62,979 bases of DNA from CAYTEO01 sp964436825 (GTDB lineage: Bacteria > Krumholzibacteriota > Krumholzibacteriia > LZORAL124-64-63). The notes beneath the pieces were generated by a model. It was not told the DNA's origin. It searched no databases and saw only the letters and a program-made list of their open reading frames with translations. This document shows, piece by piece, positions 53,673-61,804 of the stretch. Each line of letters opens with the position of its first letter. The first letter of the stretch is position 1. Made by a program: the position numbers and the translations under genes. The stretch is taken from the NCBI GenBank assembly GCA_964436825.1, contig CAYTEO010000011.1, positions 1 to 62,979 of the forward strand, written 5' to 3'.

Positions 53673-56452
53673 CGCCGCTCCTTTCCTGCCGCCAGTGCCC
53701 CAGGGCGGGCCGCCAGGGCCCGGCCGGTCAGCGAGGCAGGCGACGCCATGACCTGGGCAGGGGTTCCCGCCGCCACGACGGTCCCTCCCTGGTCGCCACC
53801 GCCCGGTCCCAGGTCGATGATCCAGTCGGCCTGGGCGATCAGCTCCAGGTTGTGCTCGATGACCAGGACCGTGTGTCCCCTTTCGACCAGATCGTGCAGG
53901 ACCTTGACCAGGACGGCAACATCGGCGGCGTGCAGGCCGGTCGTCGGCTCGTCCAGCAGGTAGAGGTTGTGCTTCCCGCCGGCGGCGGCCAGTTCCCGCG
54001 CGATCTTCAGCCGCTGGCTCTCCCCGCCCGAGAGGGTCGTCGCCGACTGGCCCAGGGTCAGGTAGCCCAGCCCGACCTTCCGCAGCAGCCAGAGGGCCTC
54101 CGCGACGGACTCGTGGCCGCGGAAGAAGACCAGGGCCTCGTCGACGGTCATGGCCAGGACCTCGGCGATGTTGCGGCCGCGGTAGCGGATCTCGAGGGTC
54201 TGGGGGCTGAACCGGCTGCCGCCGCACACCTCGCACGGGACACTGATGTCGGCCATGAAGTGCATCTCGACCCGGTGTTCCCCCAGTCCCTGGCAGGCCG
54301 GACAGCGTCCGCCGGCGGTGTTGAAGCTGAACCTGCCGGCGGCGTACCCCCGGGCCCGCGCCTCGGGCGTGCGGGCGAAGAGGTCCCGGATGGCCGCCAT
54401 GACCCCCAGGAAGGTGGCCGGGTTGGAGCGGCTGGAGCGGCCGATGGGCGACTGGTCGACCCGGATGACGCGATCGACGTGGTGCGCCCCCTGGAAGCCG
54501 GTGAAGCGGTGGGCCCGGCCGACACCGCCGGCGACCTTGCCGGTCAGGCCGTCGTGGAGGATCTCGTTGAGCAGCGTGCTCTTGCCCGAACCCGAGACGC
54601 CGGTCAGGCAGACGAACCGCCCCAGGGGGATCCGCACGTCGATCCCGCGCAGGTTGTGGTGGCGGGCGCCCTTGACGACCAGTTCCCGCCGGGCCGCCGG
54701 CCGCGGATCGTGCAGGTGCGGCAACCGCTCGTCCCCGCGCAGCCAGCGGGCCGTCACCGTGTCGGCCTCGTGCCACCGCGCGACCGGTCCCTGGTAGACG
54801 ACCCGTCCCCCGTCGCGTCCCGCCCCGGGCCCCAGCTCGACGGCGTGGTCCCCCTGCCGCAGGACCGACAGGTCGTGTTCGACGACGACGACGGTGTTGC
54901 CGGCGGCCACCAGCCCCCGCAGCGATTCCAGGAGCCGGTCGACGTCGACGGCGTGCAGCCCGGTCGTCGGCTCGTCGAGGATGTAGAGGGTGTCGACCAG
55001 CCGCGACCCGAGGGCGTTGGCCAGGTGGATCCGCTGGGCCTCCCCGCCCGAGAGGGTCCGTGCCAGCCGATCCAGGGTCAGGTAGCCCAGGCCGACCTGG
55101 AGCAGGAAGTCGAGCCGGTGGAGGATCTCGTCCAGCACCTCGCCGGCGACCGCCAGGTCGGCCTTGCTCAGGCGCAGCCGTCCGAGCCGCTCCCGCGCCT
55201 CGTGCAGCGACAGCCGGCCGAGCGTCCCCAGGTCCAGCCCGCCGACCCTGACCGCCAGCGCCTCGGACCTCAGCCGCGTCCCCCGGCAGGTGGGGCAGAT
55301 CGTGTCCCCCATGAACCGGCGCGTGAAGAAGCGGTGGTGGGCCCGCTTCATCTCCCGGCGCATCCGTTCCAGGAAGGGCACGACGCCGGTGTACCCGGGC
55401 CGCTGCGCCTCCAGGACGAGCCGCCGCTGCGCCTCGGTCAGCCGCCGCCACGGCACGTCGACCGGGATCCCCTCGCGGTGGCAGAACTTCAGCAGGGCCA
55501 CCTGGGCGTGGGCGAAGGTCTCCGTGCGCCAGGGACGGATCGCCCCGTCCCGCAGCGAGAGCCGGTCGTCGGGGACGATCAGCCGCTCGTCGAAGGCCAG
55601 CCGGTTGCCGAACCCGTTGCAGTCGGGGCAGGCGCCGTGCGGGGAATTGAAGGAGAACAGGTGGGGCGTCGGCGGGGGGAACTCGCGGCCGCAGCCGTTG
55701 CAGACCAGGCGCGCGGAGAAACGCAGCCGCCGGGTCAGCCCGTCGTCGTGGACGACGACCCAGCCGTCGGACTGGCGGAAGGCCAGCTCGACGGCCTCGG
55801 CGAAGCGGGAACGGTTGGCGGTGGCCAGGCGGACCCGGTCGACGACGACATCAATGCCGGTCCCGCCGGCCGGCAGCGCGTCCGGCTCGTCCAGGCGCGC
55901 CAGGCGGCCGTCGCAGACGACCCGCCGGAACCCCTGGGCCAGCAGGGCGTCGGCCCAGCCGGCCCGTCCCGTCGTCTCCTCCGGCAGCGGGTAGGCCACC
56001 AGGACGGAGTCGCCCTCGGGCAGCGCGCGCCGGACCTGCCGCCACACGGAGGCGGGGGACTCGGCGACGACCCGCTCCCGGCAGTCGGGACAGACGATCC
56101 GGCCGACGCGGGCGAACAGGACCCGCAGGTAGTCGTTGATCTCGGTGACCGTGCCCACGGTGCTGCGGCCGCTGCGGGCCTCGTTGCGCTGCTGGATGGC
56201 GACGGCGGGGCTGATCCCCTCGATGACGTCGACGTCCGGCTTGGGCATCCGGGCCAGGAACTGGCGGGCGTAGGTCGAGAGGGCCTCGACGTAGCTGCGC
56301 TGGCCGTCGGCGTAGAGGGTGTCGAAGACGAGCGAGGACTTGCCCGAACCCGAGACCCCCGAGACGACCGTCAACCTCCCCCGCGGGATGTCGACGTCGA
56401 TTCCCTTGAGGTTGTGCTGCCGGGCGCCCCTGATGCGGATCCAGTCGGTCAC
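53669..56452 (-). CDS. uvrA: UvrA, nucleotide excision repair ATPase subunit
   Basis: DNA-damage recognition ATPase of the UvrABC system. Using the GTG start at 56452 (GGAGG upstream), it is 927 aa, the normal range. N-terminal RIRGARQHNLKGIDVDIPRG and Walker A VSGVSGSGKSSLVFDTL are followed by zinc modules: CNGCGREF ... CPDCNGFG and CPACQGLGEHRVEMHF ... CEVCGGSRF. Two ABC signatures appear (RTLSGGEAQRIHLA and TTLSGGESQRLKIAREL), and the second Walker A is CLTGVSGSGKSTLL. It precedes galE and diverges from mazG across 133 bp containing promoter-like sites. Confidence 0.97.
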   Translation of the reverse strand: MTDWIRIRGARQHNLKGIDVDIPRGRLTVVSGVSGSGKSSLVFDTLYADGQRSYVEALSTYARQFLARMPKPDVDVIEGISPAVAIQQRNEARSGRSTVGTVTEINDYLRVLFARVGRIVCPDCRERVVAESPASVWRQVRRALPEGDSVLVAYPLPEETTGRAGWADALLAQGFRRVVCDGRLARLDEPDALPAGGTGIDVVVDRVRLATANRSRFAEAVELAFRQSDGWVVVHDDGLTRRLRFSARLVCNGCGREFPPPTPHLFSFNSPHGACPDCNGFGNRLAFDERLIVPDDRLSLRDGAIRPWRTETFAHAQVALLKFCHREGIPVDVPWRRLTEAQRRLVLEAQRPGYTGVVPFLERMRREMKRAHHRFFTRRFMGDTICPTCRGTRLRSEALAVRVGGLDLGTLGRLSLHEARERLGRLRLSKADLAVAGEVLDEILHRLDFLLQVGLGYLTLDRLARTLSGGEAQRIHLANALGSRLVDTLYILDEPTTGLHAVDVDRLLESLRGLVAAGNTVVVVEHDLSVLRQGDHAVELGPGAGRDGGRVVYQGPVARWHEADTVTARWLRGDERLPHLHDPRPAARRELVVKGARHHNLRGIDVRIPLGRFVCLTGVSGSGKSTLLNEILHDGLTGKVAGGVGRAHRFTGFQGAHHVDRVIRVDQSPIGRSSRSNPATFLGVMAAIRDLFARTPEARARGYAAGRFSFNTAGGRCPACQGLGEHRVEMHFMADISVPCEVCGGSRFSPQTLEIRYRGRNIAEVLAMTVDEALVFFRGHESVAEALWLLRKVGLGYLTLGQSATTLSGGESQRLKIARELAAAGGKHNLYLLDEPTTGLHAADVAVLVKVLHDLVERGHTVLVIEHNLELIAQADWIIDLGPGGGDQGGTVVAAGTPAQVMASPASLTGRALAARPGALAAGKERR

Positions 56453-56490
56453 GCTGCCTCCCTCCGGCCCCGGATCGCGGACGGGGCCGC

Positions 56491-56518
56491 TTGCACTTTC
56501 GAGGTGACCGCCTATGGT
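56491..56518 (+). promoter_or_regulatory. Possible promoter for mazG
   Basis: Plus strand: TTGCAC (56491-56496), 16-base spacer, TATGGT (56513-56518). It overlaps the possible uvrA promoter on the other strand. Hexamers are imperfect. Confidence 0.4.
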
Positions 56519-56543
56519 ATCAGCACCATGCCCCGCGCGGCAA
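56514..56543 (-). promoter_or_regulatory. Possible promoter for uvrA-galE
   Basis: Minus strand: TTGCCG (56538-56543), 18-base spacer, TACCAT (56514-56519). The -10 elements of the two divergent promoters share the same bases. No LexA-type box is clear. Confidence 0.4.
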
Positions 56544-56585
56544 GTCGGGACCACCGCCAGACGACAACGACCCGGAGTGAACGCG

Positions 56586-57392
56586 ATGAAGCTGCCCCAG
56601 ACCGCCCGCCTGCTCGACGTCATCCACACCCTCCGCTCCCCCGGCGGCTGCCCCTGGGACCGCAAGCAGACCCTCGTCTCGGCAGCCCGCTACACCGTCG
56701 ACGAGGCCGGCGAGCTGCTGGACGCCGCCCTGGGCGACGACCGGGACGCGGTCGCCGAGGAGCTGGGTGACCTGCTGTTCATGACCGCCTTCTGCTGCGA
56801 GATCTTCCAGGAGCGCAGCGGCCTCTCCTTCGAGGACATCGCCCGGCTGGGCACCGAGAAGCTCGTCCGCCGCCACCCCCACGTCTTCGGCGACGCGAAG
56901 GCCGACGACCAGGCCGCCAGCCAGGAGTACTGGAACGCCGTCAAGGCCGAGGAGAAGCGGGCGCAGGGCATCGACCCGGACCGCCAGTCCCTGCTGCGGG
57001 AGCTGCCGGCGGGCAGCTCGCCGCTGCGCCAGGCACAGGTCATGCAGCAGGACGCGGCCGAAGCGGGTTTCGACTGGCCCGACACCGCGGGGGTCTGGGA
57101 GAAGGTCGCCGAGGAGCTGGACGAGCTGCGGGAGGCCGCCGCCGGCAGCGACCCCGACGCGGTCCGCCACGAGGTCGGCGACGTCCTGCTGGCGATCGTC
57201 AACCTCGCCCGCAAGCTGGGGGTCGAGGCCGACGACGCCCTGCGGCTGGCCAACCGGCGGTTCCGCGACCGTTTCTCCGTCGTCGAGGACCGCTTCGACC
57301 GCGACCCCGCGGCGATGCGCGCCGCCGGTCTGGATGCCCTGGACGCCGCCTGGCGCGACGCCAAGGCGGCGGATGCCGGGTCCCGCGACTGA
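56586..57392 (+). CDS. mazG: Nucleoside triphosphate pyrophosphohydrolase MazG
   Basis: Hydrolyses NTPs, including damaged ones, and lowers (p)ppGpp effects. The 268 aa, from ATG 56586 (GGAG upstream), contain the two MazG repeats. The first has SPGGCPWDRKQTLVSAARYT, EELGDLLFMTAFCCEIFQE and TEKLVRRHPHVFGD. The second is near 150-230, with VAEELDELREAA and HEVGDVLLAIVNLARKLGV. The EExxE...ExxD metal motifs are complete. It is convergent with the TSP3 protein, 18 bp apart. The earlier frame start at 56514 has no ribosome-binding site. Confidence 0.96.
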   Translation: MKLPQTARLLDVIHTLRSPGGCPWDRKQTLVSAARYTVDEAGELLDAALGDDRDAVAEELGDLLFMTAFCCEIFQERSGLSFEDIARLGTEKLVRRHPHVFGDAKADDQAASQEYWNAVKAEEKRAQGIDPDRQSLLRELPAGSSPLRQAQVMQQDAAEAGFDWPDTAGVWEKVAEELDELREAAAGSDPDAVRHEVGDVLLAIVNLARKLGVEADDALRLANRRFRDRFSVVEDRFDRDPAAMRAAGLDALDAAWRDAKAADAGSRD

Positions 57393-57410
57393 CCCCGCAC
57401 CCGCGACGGT

Positions 57411-58976
57411 CTACCCTCCACCGCCCCGCGTCGTGTTGCTGTCCGCCGCGCCCGCCGGCGGCGGCGCCGGTTCGGGACAGCCGTCGTCGTCGTCGATCCC
57501 GTTGTAGGTCTCCGGCTGGTCGGGACAGCGGTCCCGCACGTCCGGGATCCCGTCCAGGTCGTTGTCCGGATCGGGGCAGCCGTCGTCGTCCTCGAAACCG
57601 TCCCGGTCCTCCGGCGCACGGGGACAGAGGTCGTCCTCGTCGGCGATCCCGTCGCCGTCGCTGTCGATGAACTCCTCCGGGCAACCGTCGTCGTCCTGGT
57701 AGCCGTCGAAGTCCTCCGGCACGTCGGGGCAGCGGTCCGCCACGTCGAGGATCCCGTCGCCGTCGTTGTCGGGGTCGGGCACGCCGTCCTCGTCCTGGAA
57801 CCCGTCCCGGTCCTCGGGCAGGTCGGGGGCCAGGTCGCGCACGTCGGGAACGCCGTCACCGTCGTTGTCGGGATCGGGGCAGCCGTCGTCGTCGCGGAAG
57901 CCGTCCCGGTCCTCGGCAGCGTCCGGGCAGCGGTCCAGCCGGTCGCGGATGCCGTCGTGGTCCCGGTCCCGCCCGCCCAGGCCGATCCCGTAGGCCACGA
58001 CCAGGCTGGTCGTCAGGTCGGGGGAGGCGGTCGTGAAGGCCGTGGCGGGATCGTCGTCGGCCAGGGCCACGTCGAAACCGGCGGCCAGGCGCAGGCCGGT
58101 CTCCCCGCCCCAGTCCAGTCCGAAGGTCAGGAAGCGCGGCCGCTCCGAGGAGCGGACATCCACGGCGGTCGGGTGCCAGTCGGTGTACTCGACGAAGAGG
58201 CTGGTCGTCCCCTTGCGGAACTCGACCGCCGCGCCCAGCAGGTCGGCGGAGTCGTCCCATCCCTGCTCCCCGGGCGGCAGCAGGACCGGTTCGACGACGG
58301 CCAGGTCGCCGAAGCCGGAAGGCGCCCCGGCCCGCAGGCCGTCCCGCCAGCGATGGCCCACCTCCAGGTGCAGGCGCATCTCCGGCACGGCCGCGTCGGT
58401 CCAGAAGCGCTGGGTCCAGCTCAGCCCGGCGAACGTGCCGCGACTGCCGGCGCCCAGCCGCTGCTGCTCGTCTCCCGTGGGCAGGGTGGCGCGCAGGTCG
58501 ACGGCCAGCGCCGCCCCCGGCCAGGGCTGCCAGAGGCTGCCGGCCAGGCGCAATCCGACGTCCCCGGCGCCGCTCGCATCGGAGGTGGGGGTGCGCCGGT
58601 CACCGCTCCAGCCCTGCCACGGCAACGTCGCGCTCAGGTACCAGCCGGGCAGCGGGCCGTAACCGAGCAACAGGCCGTAGGCCACCATGTCGACGGGATA
58701 GCGCAGGGCCGCCTCCCCCGCGTCGGTGCCGCCCCACCCGAGGGCGACTCCCACGTCGAGGATCCCGTCGGCGACGGGGAAGGCGTCCAGCAGGCGGTGG
58801 AGATAGGGGGTGCGGAGCCGGTCGCCGCGCGGCGGCGGCACGCTGTCGGCCGCGGCAGGCTCCGTCGCCGCGCAGCGACCGGCCGCGGTGACCGTCACCG
58901 CGGCAAGCAGCAGGCAGAGCGCCAGGCGGCGGCCCGCCACGGCGATACCCGCCGGAACTGCGCCACGGCGGTTCAC
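57411..58976 (-). CDS. Outer-membrane beta-barrel-like protein with C-terminal thrombospondin type 3 repeats
   Basis: The 521-aa protein has a signal peptide (about 1-37). A ~290-residue region of alternating short hydrophobic strands (LLGYGPLPGWYLSATLPW, LRATLPTGDEQQRLG) is consistent with a porin/transporter-like barrel. From about residue 345 it carries tandem calcium-type TSP3 repeats (DRDHDGIRDRLDRCPDAAED, DPDNDGDGVPDVRD, DSDGDGIADEDDLCPRAPED and more), then a Pro/Ala tail. In many bacteria this pattern continues into an OmpA peptidoglycan-binding domain; here the gene stops instead. The start overlaps the DUF1844 stop. The function is unknown; a calcium-stabilised outer-membrane or surface protein is likely. 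Confidence 0.75.
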   Translation of the reverse strand: MNRRGAVPAGIAVAGRRLALCLLLAAVTVTAAGRCAATEPAAADSVPPPRGDRLRTPYLHRLLDAFPVADGILDVGVALGWGGTDAGEAALRYPVDMVAYGLLLGYGPLPGWYLSATLPWQGWSGDRRTPTSDASGAGDVGLRLAGSLWQPWPGAALAVDLRATLPTGDEQQRLGAGSRGTFAGLSWTQRFWTDAAVPEMRLHLEVGHRWRDGLRAGAPSGFGDLAVVEPVLLPPGEQGWDDSADLLGAAVEFRKGTTSLFVEYTDWHPTAVDVRSSERPRFLTFGLDWGGETGLRLAAGFDVALADDDPATAFTTASPDLTTSLVVAYGIGLGGRDRDHDGIRDRLDRCPDAAEDRDGFRDDDGCPDPDNDGDGVPDVRDLAPDLPEDRDGFQDEDGVPDPDNDGDGILDVADRCPDVPEDFDGYQDDDGCPEEFIDSDGDGIADEDDLCPRAPEDRDGFEDDDGCPDPDNDLDGIPDVRDRCPDQPETYNGIDDDDGCPEPAPPPAGAADSNTTRGGGG

Positions 58977-59395
58977 GCCTCCGTCCCGTCGTCGGCGTCC
59001 GCCCCGCTGGTCGCCTCGTCCCGGGGGGCCGGTTCCCCCTCCGGCGCGGCCGCGGCGGCCTGCTCGTCCGGCGACTCCCGCTCCGGGGCGCCGGGCCCCT
59101 CGTCGTCACCGGACTGGTGCCCCCGCCCCTCCTTCGCGGCGACGTCGGTGAAGTTGAGCTGCAGGTCCATGACGATCCTGTCCAGCTCCCGGACGATCGC
59201 CTCGGGGGTACCGGCGCGGCACTTGACCCGCAGCATGTCCAGCAGGTCGATGGTGAGGCGAGACGCCTCCAGGTCGACGCCGGTGCGCCCGGTCACCGGA
59301 TCGGCCAGCTTGCCGAGCTGGACCAGGGCGGTCTGCTGGAGATTGGACACCAGCAGGAGCAACAGCTGATCGTGCTTGTCGACTTGTTCGGTCAT
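58973..59395 (-). CDS. DUF1844 family protein
   Basis: Unknown function, 140 aa. The first ~85 residues match the DUF1844 pattern: LLLLLVSNLQQTALVQLGKL, a TG motif after DPV, then LEASRLTIDLLDMLRVKC and the final DLQLNF. The remaining ~55 residues are a low-complexity acidic, Ala/Pro-rich tail. Members are small, soluble and often near tRNA or ribosome genes, but here the gene is between a CNNM protein and an outer-membrane protein. The ATGA overlap with the TSP3 gene suggests one transcript. Confidence 0.85.
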   Translation of the reverse strand: MTEQVDKHDQLLLLLVSNLQQTALVQLGKLADPVTGRTGVDLEASRLTIDLLDMLRVKCRAGTPEAIVRELDRIVMDLQLNFTDVAAKEGRGHQSGDDEGPGAPERESPDEQAAAAAPEGEPAPRDEATSGADADDGTEA

Positions 59396-59423
59396 CGTCC
59401 CTCTCCTTGCGACACAGCAGACG

Positions 59424-60443
59424 CTACGGTCTTCGGGCCCGGTCGAACTCGTCCTCGATCCGGCCCACGAGCACCTCGAGCAGGTCCTCCAACGTCACCA
59501 GCCCGCGCGGGTTCCCCGCCGCGTCGACGACGATGGCCAGCTGCTGCCGCTGCCAGCGCAGCTCCTCGAACAGGGCCCACGGCGACATGGCCTGGTCCAC
59601 CAGCAGGCAGTCGCGCAGCAGGCGGGGCGGCAGCACGGCGTCCGGCGCCAGGTCCCGCTCGAGCAGGAGGTCCCGCACCAGGACCCAGCCGACGATCGCG
59701 CCGCCGTCGGCGACGGGCAACCGGCTGAATCCCGACGCCGCTGCCGTCCGCCGGCACTCCTCCAGCGTCGCCCCGGCCGGCAGCATGACGGCGCTGCGCA
59801 GCGGGGTCATCAGCGTGCGCAGATCGAGCTGGCCCAGCTCGAGGCAGCGATCCAGCAGCTCGCGGTAGAGCCGGTCGGTCGGGGCGTCGGGATGGGCCCG
59901 CAGCAGGGCCGCCGTGCGCTGGCGGGCAGAATCGCCCGGCTGTCTTCCCTGGAGGCGGCGGGTCAGCAGGCCGCTCATTCCCAGCAGGATCCACCGCACC
60001 GGCGACAGGAGCGTCATCGCCACCCGCAGGGGACGGACCGACACGAGAGTGAGCTGTTCCGGGTACTCGCGCCAGAGCAGCTTGGGCAGTATCTCGCCGA
60101 GGGAGATCGTCAGGACCGACATGACGGCCGCGGCGACGGCCTCGCCCAGGTGGCCGTAACGCAGCGAGAGGGCCGTCGTCAGGACGACACTGCCCAGGAC
60201 GTTGAACAGGTTCGTCCCCACCAGGCAGGTCAGGATGGGATCCTCGGGATGGCGGACGAGCTGCTGGAGCGTCTCGAGCCTGCGGTCGCCGCCGCGCCGC
60301 CGGCGCAGGTGCAGGCGGATGCGGCTGACGCTCATCAGCCCCGTCTCGGTCCCGGAGAAGAAACCCGACCCGATCAGGCTGCCCAGGACGACCGGCACGA
60401 CGACGGACCACGGCAACTGGGGTCCCTGTCCGCCGGCGATCAC
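59424..60443 (-). CDS. CNNM/CBS domain membrane protein lacking the CorC domain
   Basis: Predicted ion-transport or ion-homeostasis protein of the CNNM (DUF21) family, 339 aa. The membrane part (about 1-145) has SGFFSGTETGLMSVSRIRL (the family's SGxETA/G motif) and TNLFNVLGSVVLTTAL, with SLGEILPKLLWREYPEQL at the end. Two CBS domains follow (LDLRTLMTPLRSAVML, and IVVDAAGNPRGLVTLEDLLEVLVGRIEDEFD). It has no C-terminal CorC_HlyC domain, unlike its upstream paralogue. The start overlaps the upstream stop by ATGA. Na/Mg export is the family function; the exact ion is unknown. Confidence 0.88.
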   Translation of the reverse strand: MIAGGQGPQLPWSVVVPVVLGSLIGSGFFSGTETGLMSVSRIRLHLRRRRGGDRRLETLQQLVRHPEDPILTCLVGTNLFNVLGSVVLTTALSLRYGHLGEAVAAAVMSVLTISLGEILPKLLWREYPEQLTLVSVRPLRVAMTLLSPVRWILLGMSGLLTRRLQGRQPGDSARQRTAALLRAHPDAPTDRLYRELLDRCLELGQLDLRTLMTPLRSAVMLPAGATLEECRRTAAASGFSRLPVADGGAIVGWVLVRDLLLERDLAPDAVLPPRLLRDCLLVDQAMSPWALFEELRWQRQQLAIVVDAAGNPRGLVTLEDLLEVLVGRIEDEFDRARRP

Positions 60444-61666
60444 CGCTGCTCCTCCCCGCGCAACCGCTGCAGGGCGACCCGGACGACACGGTGCCCCTCG
60501 GTCGCCAGGACGGTCAGGTGCACGCCGTCACCCGTGTGGGTGTCGCCGCGGCGGGGGATCCGTCCCAGGACGTCCATCATGTAGCCGGCGACGGTGACGT
60601 AGCCCCTGTCCAGGGGGAGCCGGACACCGCAGACGGAGTTGAGCGAGCGCAGGTCGGCGCTCCCGGCGACGATCCAGCGGTGCTCGTCCAGCTGGAAGAT
60701 GTCCGGCGTCTCCCGGTCCGACTCGTCGTGCCAGGGGCCGGTCAGTGCCTCCAGGCAGTCCTCGAGGGTGACGATCCCGACGTAGTCCCCGTGCTCGTCG
60801 ACGACTCCCGCCATGTGTCCCGCGCCGCCCCGCAGCTCCGTCAGCAGGTCGCGGACCGGCTTGGACTCGGGGACGAAGGGGAGCGGCCTGATCCGCGGGC
60901 GCATCCCGGGGTCGAGCAGATCCTTGAGATGGAGGAACCCCTCCGGCCGCTCGCCGTCCTCCGCCATGACCGGGTAGCGGTTGAAGCCGGTGCGACGGGC
61001 CAGCGCGAGGATCCGCTCCCGATCGCCGTCCGGGGGGACGACGACGACCTCGGTGCGCGGGGTCATGATCTCGCGGACGGCCAGCCGGCCCAGCAGCTGC
61101 AGGCGGGCGACGAAACGGCCCTCGGTCTCGGCCAGGACGCCGTCGGCCACGGCCAGCTCGGTGGCGATGCTCAGTTCCTCGGGGGTCAGGGGCTGGCTGC
61201 CGGACCGGGGCGCAGGGATGCGCCTCAGCAGCGCCTCCCCGCCCCTGTCGACGACGTCCAGCAGCGGGCCGATCAGCCGCACCCAGGCGGCCAGGGGCCG
61301 GGCCACCAGCAGGGCGATCCGTTCCCGCGCCTGCAACGCCAGCAGCTTGGGGGTGATCTCGCCGGCCAGCAGCAGCAGCAGCGTCAACAGGGGCACGGCC
61401 AGGGCCATCCCCCGGGAGCCGAGCCAGCGGACCAGCGTCGCCGTGCCCACGACGCTGGCCAGGGTGTTGACCAGCAGGTTGCCGATGATCAGGGCGGCCA
61501 GCAACCGGGCCGGTGCCTCCAGCAGTCGCAGGATCCGCCTGCCTCCGGGACGGTCACCCAGGGCGGCCCGGTCGGTCTCGGTCAGGGAGAAGGTCGCCGT
61601 CTCGGCCCCGGAGAACAGGGCAGACAACAGCAGCAGGACGAGCATCAGCGGCAGAGCCAGCACGGC
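60440..61666 (-). CDS. CNNM/CBS/CorC_HlyC membrane protein
   Basis: Full-length CNNM family protein (408 aa from the GTG at 61666). The membrane core (about 1-190) contains LLSALFSGAETATFSLTETD and NLLVNTLASVVGTATLVRW, ending AGEITPKLLALQARERI. Two CBS domains (AVREIMTPRTEVVVV, and VDEHGDYVGIVTLEDCLEALTGPWHDE) and a C-terminal CorC_HlyC domain (LDEHRWIVAGSADLRSLNSV) follow. Start choices include GTG at 61675 (too close to the ribosome-binding site) and 61666 (GGAGG eleven bases away). A promoter is at 61708-61736. It is the first gene of the four-gene unit ending in the TSP3 protein. Confidence 0.9.
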   Translation of the reverse strand, partial: AVLALPLMLVLLLLSALFSGAETATFSLTETDRAALGDRPGGRRILRLLEAPARLLAALIIGNLLVNTLASVVGTATLVRWLGSRGMALAVPLLTLLLLLAGEITPKLLALQARERIALLVARPLAAWVRLIGPLLDVVDRGGEALLRRIPAPRSGSQPLTPEELSIATELAVADGVLAETEGRFVARLQLLGRLAVREIMTPRTEVVVVPPDGDRERILALARRTGFNRYPVMAEDGERPEGFLHLKDLLDPGMRPRIRPLPFVPESKPVRDLLTELRGGAGHMAGVVDEHGDYVGIVTLEDCLEALTGPWHDESDRETPDIFQLDEHRWIVAGSADLRSLNSVCGVRLPLDRGYVTVAGYMMDVLGRIPRRGDTHTGDGVHLTVLATEGHRVVRVALQRLRGEEQR

Positions 61667-61707
61667 GCGCGGCACCTCCCCGGTGGCGGGACACGGCGAC
61701 TGGCGGG

Positions 61708-61736
61708 AGGATAGCCGCTGCCTTGACACCCTGCAA
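61708..61736 (-). promoter_or_regulatory. Promoter for the CNNM operon
   Basis: Minus strand: TTGCAG (61731-61736), 17-base spacer, TATCCT (61708-61713). It overlaps the divergent promoter for the glycosyltransferase, so the two may compete. Confidence 0.5.
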
Positions 61737-61751
61737 GGCCCACACTACCAT
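61723..61751 (+). promoter_or_regulatory. Sigma70-type promoter for the glycosyltransferase operon
   Basis: Plus strand: perfect TTGACA (61723-61728), 17-base spacer, TACCAT (61746-61751, four of six). The predicted start (~61758) leaves a ~47-base leader before the GTG at 61805. Confidence 0.75.
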
Positions 61752-61804
61752 CGCCGCCGGACTGCCCTGCCCACCCGGCGCCCACTCCCGGAGGAAGACC
61801 GCTC

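Noticed and set aside
53852..56770. A 972-codon plus-strand frame across uvrA
   Set aside because: It is antisense to uvrA and continues into the mazG start region with no motif; an artefact.
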